Of a DNA stretch of 64,000 bases, positions 49,446 to 59,471 are shown one piece after another. The notes under the pieces are model-generated. The model saw only the letters and a list, made by a program, of their open reading frames with translations, searched no databases and was not told the origin of the DNA. A program made the position numbers and the translations under genes. This DNA is from Nephrocerus scutellatus (lineage: Eukaryota; Arthropoda; Insecta; Diptera; Pipunculidae), in assembly GCA_947095585.1 (NCBI GenBank), contig OX352763.1, positions 61,289,016-61,353,015 of the forward strand. Direction: 5' to 3'. Every line of letters starts with the position of its first letter. The first letter of the stretch is position 1.

Positions 49446-52400
49446 ATGGAAAACGAAATTCTTAAAGTGGAGAAACTGTTGTCGCAGTCGCAATGGTCCA
49501 TGTGGAAATTTCAAATTAAAATTATTTTAAAATCCATGGACGTATATGAAGTTGTAGCTGGCGAAAGAATACGACCAGAATTTACAACAGAGCAAGACTT
49601 TGAGGCCAAGCTTGCAATTTGGAAAAAGGAAGATATTAAGGCACAACGGGTAATTGTTACAACAGTTACACAAAAGGTTATGGTGCATATCATCAATTGT
49701 GAAACTTCATGCGAAATGTGGAATCGATTACACAGTGTATTCGAAAAGAAAAATTAAACCGGCATTTTATATTTGCAACAACGGTATTACAGTTATGTAA
49801 GAGACCCGCAAGATGATATGACGTCTTTTATATCGAAACTTGAAGAGATCGTGCAACAACTAAGGGATTTGGAATTAGAAATACCTGAACAAATGGTAGT
49901 ATCAAAAATTATTTTGAGTTTACCAACAGAATATCTCCATTTTAGTAGTGCTTGGGAATCTACACCAAAAAATGAACGTACATTGGAAAATTTACGCGCT
50001 CGTTTAATGACAGAGGAAAGCCGAATGCAATCACAGACTGTACCGGAGCAAAACAACGTGTTGCTGGCAAAACCACATTTTTCGAGTAATCAAAAATCGC
50101 GCAGATTTGACAAACAGAAGAAACGAGGTCCATGTTTTGAGTGTGGTGGAATAGAGCACTGGCGTAGGGGCTGCAAAGCGAAAAAGAGACCGAAAGATTT
50201 GGCTGAAAGGGCTTCGAGTTCACCGAACGGTGGAACAAGCAATGCATTTATGTGCAACGAAATGATTTCTTCGAGTGATAATGATACGTGGCTTATGGAC
50301 TCGGGCGATACTGAACATATGAGTCATCGAAGAGAGTGGTTCCGGAATTTTCAAGAGTTAAATCCACCAGTAAACGTGAGAGTTGGAAATGGGCAAAAGA
50401 TAACAGCTGTTGGGAAAGGTGTTATTGACATTTTTGCATACAATGGAAAGAAGTGGAATAAGAAAGAGCTTCTGGATGTGTTGTATATTCCAAATATTAC
50501 TGCAAATTTGTTTTCGGCCGGCAAAGTGCAAGATAAGGGTTTTATCCTTCGCTCAAATAAAGCAAAGTGTGAACTGTTGCTCGACGATCGTGTTGTTGCA
50601 GTGGGAGTTCGTCGATCTAAGCTGTACAGAATGCTGTTCAAAGTGATAAGTGTATCACAAGAGGAATCCAGCACGGTGCATGTGGCAACAAAACTGAATT
50701 CTCTCAAGACTTGGCACGAGCGTTTTGGCCATCAAAATATTGCACATGTAAAAAAGGTACTACAAAGAAACGACGTTTCGTTTGAAAATGAAGATTTTGC
50801 ATGCGAAGCGTGCATATACGGCAAGCAACATCGATTTAGTTTTATCAGTCGAGAGCAAACGTCGACGACATGTGGTGACATTGTACACGCAGATGTGTGT
50901 GGACCAATGCAAGAAACCTCAATAGGCGGGTCCAGGTATTTTTTAATTTTGAAAGATGACTTTTCTCATTTTCGAATTGTTTATTTTTTACGAAATAAGT
51001 CTGAAGTCGCTGGAAAGATAAAAGCATTCGTGAGGTTATCACAACAGCAGTGTGGACACAATGTGCGTATCTTGCGTACAGACAACGGCACAGAATTTGT
51101 CAATAATGAAGTGCGTCATTTTCTTGAAGAGATGGGTATTCGTCATCAACGTTCGGTGCCATATACTCCGGAACAAAATGGTTCAGCTGAACGAGAAATG
51201 CGAACAATTGTTGAGTCGGCCCGCTCAATGATTTTTTCAAAGGGCCTGCATTTGAAGTTGTGGGCAGAGGCTGTCAACACAGCAGTGCATGTGTTGAATC
51301 TAACAGGCACTAGTTCCGTCGACGGAAAAACGCCTTATGAATTATGATCTGGGAAGAATGTAAAATTCGATCATCTACGTGTTTTTGGCTCCGAAGTTTT
51401 CGCTCATGTGCCAAAACCATTAAGGCGCAAATTTGACCGAAAATCTGAGAAATGTATCTTCGTAGGATACGACGACAACACAAAGGGATTCAGAGTCTGG
51501 AATCCGTTAAATGACAAGGTAGATATTGCACGTGATGTAATTTTCATTGAAAATGAAGCGGTGTTACTGCGGGTGACTGCAAAAAATTCGCCAGTTTTAA
51601 TGAGTGAAAGCAGAAATGGTTCTGAAGACACAAATTACCACGACAATGACTGTAATAATAGCAATGGAGGTGACAGTGGTGTCAAAGGTGAAGAAAATTT
51701 AGAGCGAAAGCAAAGGGTGTCTGGATCACTATGTGATTTGGATACCATGAATATATTACCTTCTCGCTTGCGCTCAAAGACTCAAATGTGTGATCGTATG
51801 ACAGGTGGCAATGCTCATGCGTCAACTGAGCCATGTGTTTTCTATGCATCAATTGAAGAGCCGCGAACTATCGAAGAGGCACTAAAATCGGAAGAACGAG
51901 AGCAGTGGACTGCTGCTATGAATGACGAGTATGATTCGTTAATCAAGAACAACACCTGGAAGTTGGTTGAGAGATTGAATGGTCAGAAGCTGATAGATAA
52001 CCGATGGTTATTCAAAGTTAAGTGCAATGCAGATGGAAGCGTTGACAGATATAAAGCACGTTTGGTCGCTCGAGGTTTCACACAGGAATATGGAATCGAC
52101 TACTTTGAGACGTTCAGTCCTGTTGTTCGTTTCGCATCAATTCGTACAATTTTGTCGTTGGTCGTCATTAACAAAATGAAGCTGCTGCAGTTTGATGTGA
52201 AAACTGCATTTTTGTACGGTGATTTAAATAAGGACGTGTACATGAATCAACCCAAGGGATTCGACGATGGTAGTGAAAAAAAAGGTTCAACTTCACAACG
52301 AGCTTGTCTGATCCATGCGTATTCGTGAGTATAAATGGAAATAACAAAATCTATTTAGCCATTTATGTAGATGACGGTTTAATCCGATGACGATGGTAGT

Positions 52401-53424
52401 GGAAAAAAAGGTTCAACTTCACAACGAGCTTGTCTGATCCATGCGTATTCGTGAGTATAAATGGAAATAACAAAATCTGTTTAGCCATTTATGTAGATGA
52501 CGGTTTAATCGCTACAACTGACAAAAAATTAATTGAACCTATTATATATTTTTTACAACAACAATTTGATGCAAGAGTTTTCGAAGCTGAGTATTTTCTT
52601 GGTCTGCAGCTGGATCGGCGAAGTGACGGTTCTCTACATATTCATCAGACTGCATACGCAAGAAAAATTCTACGTCACTTTGGAATGATTGACTGTAATC
52701 CCGTGTCAACTCCGTCTTTTTCAAATCAAACGCTGACCAAATCCGAGTCGTCGAATATGGTGAAGTACCCATACCGTGAGGTCTTATATACCTAGCTGTC
52801 GGCACGCGCCCTGATATCAGTTTCGCAGTAGGAAATGTGAGCCGTTTCTTAGATACGCCTTCGGAAGCTCACGTGAATGTAGTAAAACGCATTTTCAAGT
52901 ATGTCGCTGGAACAGCTGAACATGGCATCTCTTTTAATGGCAGTGACAATCAGAGCTTGGTTGGTTACAGTGATGCTGATTACGCTGGCGATATTAGCAC
53001 TCGTAGATCAACATCAGGCTATGTGTTCTTGCTTGGTGGTAATGTTATCAGTTGGTGTTCGGAAAGGCAAAAATCCGTAGCACTCTCCACAACAGAGTCC
53101 GAGTACATAGCGGCCTCAAACGCAGTCAAGGAATTAGTATGGTTGCAACGACTTGTAAGCGAAATCGGTCTTAAAGGTGCCGATAAACCATTTTTTTGTA
53201 TGGATAATCAAGGAGCGATTCGACTTGTAAAAAATCCTGAGTTTCACAAACGAACCAAGCATATCGATGTACGATATCACTACATACGAGAATGTTTCGA
53301 GGGAGGCGTTTTCAATTTGAAATATGTACCAAGCGATGAGCAGTTGGCGGATATTCTTACTAAAGCAATTCCAAGGATTACATTTCAACGGTTACGTAAA
53401 TTGTTGGGCATTGTTTCTAATTAA
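49446..53424 (+). pseudogene. Copia gag-pol polyprotein, broken
   Basis: The start is chosen at the ATG of MENEILKVEKL (49446). Gag runs to about 50200 and has a CX2CX4HX4C zinc knuckle at 50133-50174. The protease motif reads DSGD instead of the usual DSGA (near 50298). Integrase has the HHCC region (WHERFGH...CEACIYGK) and D, D, E in HADVCGP, RTDNGTEF and NGSAERE. RT begins near 51890. YVDD is present, but about 40 residues before it are missing. RNase H (SDADYAG...STTESEY...MDNQGA) ends at 53424. Breaks: TAA at 49755 and TGA at 51345 in the main frame, a 126-bp duplication at 52263, and a frameshift near 52795. Confidence 0.95.
52263..52514 (+). repeat. 126-bp tandem duplication within copia RT
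   Basis: gacgatggtagtg... at 52263-52388 is repeated from 52389 to about 52514, so the YVDD active-site box occurs twice. Both copies carry the same fusion of a GFDDGS stretch to DPCVFVS, so the RT deletion came before the duplication. Confidence 0.92.
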
Positions 53425-53475
53425 TTTTCACTTATTGTATATCTTGAATTTTTGTATTATTCGATGTTAGACTAT

Positions 53476-53484
53476 AAGTGGGAG
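53476..53484 (+). other. Copia polypurine tract
   Basis: AAGTGGGAG lies directly before the 3' LTR, the normal place for plus-strand priming. Confidence 0.8.
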
Positions 53485-53628
53485 TATTGAATATATGTAT
53501 TTAGTCTAACACAGAAAAACACATATTGAATAAATGCTGTACGCAGTTAGTACTATTAAGCCGAACAGTGCGGTACTCTTTTTTATTGTTCTGGCATAAT
53601 TCTTGTTTCTTAGAGAAATAGTTCAACA
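53485..53628 (+). repeat. Copia 3' LTR (144 bp)
   Basis: Counterpart of 49171-49323, nine bases shorter. Followed at once by AATAT. Confidence 0.95.
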
Positions 53629-53633
53629 AATAT

Positions 53634-54155
53634 GATCGATATGGGAACGGAAGTTGAGCTCCTGTCACAGATAAAACCCAGATCACATATAGAAGAGACT
53701 GAAGGAACTGGATTGTTCCGAAAGTAATAGGTTCTGAGGGGTGTGGGAAGTCGTTTGCGGGAGAACGTAATGGATTGACATTTACCGACATTAAGTTCTA
53801 AGAAGTTTTTGTCGGAACAGGCGTAGAATGAATTTAGGACATTTTGAAGTAATAAAGAATCGTTGGGGGTAATATTACCTTGATTATTTTCATATCATCC
53901 GCATTAATGGACAGATCTGAGTTTTTAATGATGTGACCAACATCGTTTATTGTAAGGACAAAGATCAATGGAGCGAGATGACTGCCTTGAGGAACACCTG
54001 AAGTGGCGTTAATGGGGTCTGAGATTGAGAATCTAAAGAGAACCCTGTACTGGCGCTTCTCAAGGTACGATTTCAGCCATGAAATGAAAAGGGTGGAAAA
54101 CCGAGGGCTTTAAGTTTAAGGTAAATGGTTTGGTGACATATTATATCAAAAGCCA
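53634..54155 (-). mobile_element. LINE-C reverse transcriptase fragment, 5' side
   Basis: Minus-strand RT: a AFDII...HQTIYLKLKALGFP stretch near 54140, a SYLEKRQYRV stretch, GVPQGSHLAPLIF near 53985, and an active-site box that reads NADD instead of YADD or FADD near 53910, then LELNVGKCQSITF near 53780. The reading shifts frame more than once. The 5' part is lost where the gypsy LTR begins (54156). Together with 48481-49165 it is one element split by copia. Confidence 0.87.
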
Positions 54156-54226
54156 TGTAACGAGGTTTTTCCCAGCCGGGGTATCCTCGGTGTGACCAAG
54201 GTTCTTTGTTATAAAGGGTCGTTACA
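54156..54226 (-). repeat. Terminal 71-bp module of gypsy-1 LTR
   Basis: Bounded by TGTAACGA and TCGTTACA, an 8-bp perfect inverted pair. The same module closes the 5' LTR (59472-59542) and, with 73 bp, the LTR of gypsy-2 (63801-63873). Confidence 0.85.
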
Positions 54227-54334
54227 ATAAAAGATTTATTTCTGGTTAGGAACTCTGAATTCAATGTTTTTATTTCCTTATTTTAAAAACAAATGAAAAT
54301 CGATTATGAAATAATATTGACTTAGATGTTACGT

Positions 54335-54850
54335 AGTGTGTCCTGTGGTTTTGATGCCTTGGTCCAGCGGGATCGAAGTAAATCGTCTGTGTTACGTCCA
54401 AGTGCTGAACAGCGAAAAGAGGATGCTACGCTCAGTTCGCTGCCAAGAGTTGCTACGTTTCCGTGTGTTGACCAGCGAAAAGAGGATGCTACGCCCAGTT
54501 CGTTGCTAAAGTTGACCACGTAGTTTGATCAGTGAGAGGAGGATGCTACGCTCGGTTCACTATCAGGAGTCGGTGTGTCTATGTGGTTTGATCAGTGAAA
54601 GAAGGATAATACGCTCAATTAACTATCAGGAGTCGCTGCGTCTATGTGCTTTGATCAGCGAAAGGAGGATGCTACGCTCGATTCACTATCAGGTTTCCCT
54701 GTGTCTATGTAGTTTGATCAGTGAAAAGAGGATGCTACGCTCGATTCACTATCAGGAGTCAGTCAGATGACGAAGAGAAGAGTTGCCTTATCCAAGTACT
54801 TTGATCAGTGAAAGAGGATGCAACGCTCAGTTCACTATCAGGAGTCTGTC
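54335..54850 (-). repeat. 63-64-bp minisatellite in gypsy-1 3' LTR
   Basis: The phrase tttgatcagtgaaaggaggatg and close variants start at 54523, 54587, 54650, 54713 and 54799, with more diverged copies from about 54404. On the minus strand it lies downstream of the TATA box and so would be in the transcript leader (R/U5). Confidence 0.88.
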
Positions 54851-54886
54851 CGAAGAAGAAGACAGTGTATGCTGGGCCGGTGTCCC

Positions 54887-54894
54887 CTTTTATA
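54887..54894 (-). promoter_or_regulatory. TATA box of gypsy-1 3' LTR
   Basis: Minus strand reads CTATAAAAGGGG. Transcription would start about 25-30 bases further left and run through the minisatellite. The equivalent region is deleted from the 5' LTR. Confidence 0.65.
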
Positions 54895-55752
54895 GCACGT
54901 GAAGCGGTTTAAAACTTCGAACCGGGCTGTTCCGTTTCCATGTTTTTCATTCGGTAAATTACCGTTGTTTCTATGAAGTTTTATTTTCCTTTCTAGGGTT
55001 AGTTTAATCGGAACTGCAGTGCGTATACGTTATTTGTTGTTGTTGTTCTTATTGTTGCCGCTTGTGTATGTACGCTGAAGAATGTTGACGGAATTCCATG
55101 TGTGTTTTGTTGTTGTATTTTCTCCTTTCAATTTGTCCACTGTCAACGGCATCGTTGTTCGCAAAAATGTTGGCGAAATTCCCTTTGTAATTTGTTTTTG
55201 CAGGGGATTCCGTTGGTCTACGGTGGCTTTTCTGTTTGTGCATAGCATTGTAATATCGTTGTGTATGCATTGCCTTGTTGGTCAACGCTCCTTGGTCGTT
55301 GACCTCATCTGTTGATTTTTGATCATTCGTTTCCTGCTTGCGTTTGTACTGTGTTGGTGTTGTGCATGCATTTGTGGAATTTCTGCCTACGCTTCTGTGC
55401 TCCCGACTGCACACAGAATTTTGTATGTAGTGTGCACTGTCTCTTTCCTTCTCCCATTGCTCCATTATGGTGGTTGCAGTGGAGGCGCGGCTACTTGATA
55501 CTCGTAATGTGTTATCTGCTAATTGCGATCAGTGTCTCAAAAATGGAGGTGTGGCCTAGTAATCGCAATCATATATTTGAGAAGTGCAGTCGGCCTGAGC
55601 AGAAATGCCGTCGGTGTTTTCTGTTTTTTCATAAAAAAATATAATCTCATAGTAATACTTCTCCCATGCGGGGTTTTTATTGAATAGTAAAGGTGCAAAT
55701 ATATACATGTATAAAAAAATGTGTGGGGTGAATTTGTGGTCAAATTGACTCC

Positions 55753-58200
55753 TTACACTTCCCGGTCACGTCGGACGACGCTGATCCTTCCGGTGTTCGT
55801 TACGATGGCCGTGAACAAGGTGTTGTCCTGTTGGTGAGAGAACTTTATTCTCCGCCATCCTCTCGTCACGATGTTCCCTCTTGCTTGTTCGACCTTCTCT
55901 CGTAGACCATGGGGCCAGTCGGTCGTGGCGACCTCTCCGTTGGTTTGGAGGTCTTCTGTTGGGGTGTCCTCCCTTATGGGGATCTCCTTCTGCCGTTTTG
56001 GTGCCGGCTGGTGTTGGCGGTTGCCGGGGCGTTTCCCGAGGTTCGTGTGGGTGAGTTCGTCGTCTGTGCTGCTGGTGTCGCTGCGTCTGTCGTCGCCGTT
56101 TGTGTTGTTTCTTGTGCTGCCGCTGCTGGTGTTGTTGTGCTGTCGGCTGTTACCACTGTTGTTGTCCTTTCTGTGGCTGTCGCTGCTATTATGATTGCTG
56201 CTGTTACTGTTGCTATTGCTACTGCTGCTACTGCAACTGCTTCTACTGCTACTATGTCTGTTCTAGGATGTTGTTATTGCTTAGATAGTTTGAGTTGTTG
56301 ATGACACATTGTGTCTCCTTGCCTGCGTTGAAACTTGTTTCAGGACTTTGTTCTCATCTCTGTGTAGCCGAACATGTTTCGGGTCTGTTGTTGGTGGATT
56401 TCTGTGTGACTACTGTTCTCTGCGGTATGTACCGTTGCCTGTGTCGATTGGGGAGTTTTGGTGGAACTGCTTGAGTTCTTCCACGTGGGCGGTACGTTCC
56501 TTCGTCTGGCCGCACAACCTCAGTTTTGTGATGACCGGCGAGACGAAATCTAGCACTTGGTATGGTCCGTCGTACTTTGGTGCGAGCTTGCTGGGAAATC
56601 CTTCGAGTGCGTTGGACAGATGATGCTGTTTGACCAGGATAAGTTGCCCGACCTCCGGTTTCCAGGGGCGTCGTCGAAGTTTATAGTGTCGCGTCTGCTC
56701 TCCTGCTGCCCGTTCCATATTGCGTCGAACTATCACGAAGACTTCTGACAACTGTTTCGCTCTGTCATCTGGTGTTTTGGGCAGTGTGCCGGTTCCAGTG
56801 GTGACTTTGGGTACCCCATATCGTGCAAGTATGCGTTCGCGAAACGCTTTTTGTAGTCGGTGGTTGCTCGTCTCACTGACACTAGCTCGACCCATTTCGA
56901 GAAACGGTCGAAGAATACTAATAACATGGTGTTCCCATGTTTCGATCGTGGTAGTGGTCCTACGAAGTCAGCGCATAACATGGCACATGGTTCTTCTGCC
57001 ACCTGCGTGAGCATCTTTCCTGCCGCCTGCTGCTGATTCGGCTTGTAGCGTTGACAATTCTCGCAACGTTTGACATGCTTGTGGATGTCACGGAACATCC
57101 CTGGCCAGTAATAACGTGCACGTTTCCGCGCAGCTGTCTTCCGGATGCCTAGATGTCGTGCCGGTGGGTTGTCGTGATTCTCCCTGAGAACTTGGTCACG
57201 AAGTGCATCGGGGACACAAAGTTTCCAAGGTGCTGTGTCTTCATCTCCAGCCCTCTGTTCTATGTGGCGATATAGTTGCCCTGCTTCTATCACGTAGTCG
57301 GGATACTTCTTGGGGTCTTCTCGGATCTGGTTTATTTTCCTCTCCAGCCATCTACACTTGGGACTCGGTGTGCTGTCTTCGGAACTTTCCATCAGTAAGT
57401 CGTGTGGTTGTGGTGACAATGCATCTAGTCGAACGCTGTTTGTTGTTCCTCTGTCCACTTCCAATGCTTTCCCTTTTTCAGCAGAGCGGTCAGTGGTCGT
57501 GTGGTTTCCGAGAAGTCGGGGAAGAAACGGCGATACCAAGACGCGATTCCCAAGTATCGTCGTACCTCTCGCACGTTCCGTGGGGGCTGCAGTTCTTTGA
57601 TGGCGGCGACCTTTTCTGGGTCCGTATGGATTCCTTCTCTACTGACTACGTGTCCCAGGTATTTCAGTTCCGTCTTGCAGAACTCGCAGTTCTCTGGATT
57701 GATCTTTAAGTTTGCCGCTTGTATTCGTCTGAACACCTTGCGTAGATTCGCTAAGTGCTCTTCAAAAGTCCTCCCGATGATGATGATGTCATCGAGGTAT
57801 GCAAATGCGTGTGGCTCCATCTCTGGTCCGATAACCCGATCGAGTGCCCGCTGAAATGTAGCCGGTGCTCCACCAGCACCGTGAAGGCAGTGAATTTCTT
57901 GCTGTTCTCCTCCATGGGTATTTGCCAGTACCCGTTCCGTAAGTCCAGGCTACTTATAAACCGAGCGCCTCGTAGTCGTTCCAGAATGTGTTGGATTCGG
58001 GGCAATGGGTATGCATCGGGGGTTGACCGTGCATTGAGTTCACGATAGTCTACACAAAAGCCTCCGTTTCCCGTCTTCTTCTTGACGAGCACAATAGGTG
58101 CGCTGTGAGGGCTGTGCGAGAGTTCTATGCAGCCTTTTGCTAGCAGTTAATCTATCTCTGAGTTGATTATCTCCTGCATTGCCGGGTTGTGGGGAAAATA
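55753..58200 (-). pseudogene. Gypsy-1 pol: RT and integrase, RNase H deleted
   Basis: From right to left: a SPHSAPIVLVKKK entry to RT, the catalytic D in SLDLRNGYWQIPM (near 57965), a frameshift near 57870, FAYLDD (near 57800), and thumb with LGHVVSREG. At TEEQQTAFD (57425) the text jumps to sequence before integrase, so RNase H is gone. Integrase has the H2C2 finger ending CENCQR (near 57050) and the first catalytic D in CADFVGP (near 56965). The part with the second D and E is deleted near 56800. The same frame goes on past in-frame stops at 56410, near 56283 and near 56265 through a Ser/Asn-rich stretch and ends with TAA at 55753, inside the first bases of the LTR. Confidence 0.92.
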
Positions 58201-58306
58201 TCGTTGCTTGTTGGTCGCTCGTCGTGCATCAGGATCTTATGTTCAGTGATGTTAGACACCGCTGGTAGTTTGTCAAACTTTTGGAATTCTTCTTGGAGCA
58301 AAGCTG

Positions 58307-59387
58307 TCAGCTGCAAGCGCCACAGCTCAATTTGGCGTTCACTTCTAATAGGAAGTCTAGTCCGAGGACGTTGTTGTCAACCACTTCCGGGAGTATCAAA
58401 ATTCTCTTCCAATTCGTACGACAAAGGTTAGGGCTTCTCGGATGAAGCTCTTTGTCGCACCAGTGTCGATCGTGGCTTTGACAATTTCGTTCCCTAGGGT
58501 GATGGTGGCGTAGACTCGAGTTGCGTCGAAGTGTAGGCAATTTATTGGGTTTGAGGTGTCATCATCTGGGGTTTCGCTGCACCTCTGTTCCGAAGATCCC
58601 CTCGGTCGTTTCCCGCTTATCTCCGACAACATTCTGTCGTTCTTATGTTTCTTATGTATCCTTTCTACCTGCTGTACCGCAGTGTAATCTGCCTGCCTCA
58701 TCAAGTTCTGCATCGTTATCACGAAATCTTTGAAACTTTCATTTCCGGTCTGGCGTCGTTGCAGATTTCGTCGTCCAGATGTTCCCAATATCGGGTGGTC
58801 AAAAAGAATTTCAGGAAGTCTCCCTTAAATGCCCTCCAGCTTTGCCATCTCTGGTTGTTACTCCAGAACCACATCAGTCCACTGTCGCGAAGCAATTCGG
58901 GCATAGTTCTCGGGAGCAGATCCTTGTCTAAAGAATATGCGTCGGCCAGCTCCTCCAGTCTTTCGACGAATGACAATGTGTCTTTGCCTCCGTCGTAACG
59001 AACTGACCATTTCCTTACTTGGTCGATCACCATCGCGTATGATGTACCAGGTGTTGCCGTTGTTCCTCGGTTCGGTGCTCGGTCTGTGAACGCTGAAGTG
59101 TGGTTTAATGGTGGGATTGTTAACCCCGGTGTTTTGACTTTCTCTTCTTCTGTCGCGTCATATAAATTTAATAGTGGTGGGGGCGTTGGTGACGGATTAC
59201 GTTGGTGTCTTGCTTCCAGTTGCGCCAGGCGTTGTTCGTCGTCTGAGGTTACATCTCGTCCTGTGATGAAAGTCGTGAAACGCTTTCTCAGCTCGTCTAC
59301 CCCGCCGTTTACGTCCAGCCTAAATTCCGCCATGTAACTTTGTAGGTTGTCTTTCGTGAGGTTATATACCCAACTTGTTTTCACCAT
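58307..59387 (-). pseudogene. Gypsy-1 gag and protease, frameshifted
   Basis: The start ATG at 59387 (MVKTSWVYNL) lies 65 bases after the primer site and is matched by the gypsy-2 start. Gag runs 222 codons to 58719, then continues in another frame from about 58770 (ESFKDFVITMQNLMRQADY). The protease motif is IDTGAT near 58467. A further frameshift near 58400 leads to the NNVLGLDFL stretch, the end of the protease fold. No CCHC knuckle was found. Small Ser/Pro-rich region near 59200. Confidence 0.9.
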
Positions 59388-59451
59388 CTTGGCTAATTTG
59401 GTTTTCTTCGTTCGCTATTAGGTTTTCTTCGCTTGATACTTATTTTCCAGA

Positions 59452-59469
59452 GTCCCTGCTCGGGCGCCA
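59452..59469 (-). other. Gypsy-1 primer binding site (Lys-tRNA type)
   Basis: Minus strand TGGCGCCCGAGCAGGGAC, two bases from the LTR end. It matches the 3' end expected for a lysine tRNA. The same 18 bases occur in gypsy-2. Confidence 0.88.
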
Positions 59470-59471
59470 AT

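Larger units (their letters stand above)
49171..53628 (+). mobile_element. Ty1/copia retrotransposon inserted in LINE-C
   Basis: 4458 bp from LTR to LTR with a perfect 5-bp duplication. Order: 5' LTR, internal-type initiator-tRNA-Met primer site, gag with zinc knuckle, protease, integrase, RT, RNase H, purine tract, 3' LTR. This pol order (integrase before RT) defines Ty1/copia. The LTRs differ by a 9-bp gap and a few substitutions, and the coding frame has several breaks, so the copy is old enough to be inactive. It splits LINE-C at an IDHI-like stretch upstream of its thumb region. Confidence 0.96.
54156..55757 (-). repeat. Gypsy-1 3' LTR (1602 bp)
   Basis: Read on the minus strand it starts TGTAAGGAGTCAATTTG and ends CCTCGTTACA. 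The right boundary is set by the stop of pol, which overlaps the first LTR bases, and the left boundary by the match to 59472. It contains, in minus-strand order, an AC-rich U3, a TATA box (54887-54894), a minisatellite and a 71-bp terminal module. Confidence 0.85.

Noticed and set aside
54335..54850. Minisatellite as a possible CRISPR-like array
   Set aside because: Continuous tandem repeats with gradual divergence, inside an LTR.
56100..56288. Cys-rich plus-strand ORF
   Set aside because: It is a reading of a GCT/TGT trinucleotide-rich stretch that codes for the Ser/Asn-rich pol tail on the other strand.
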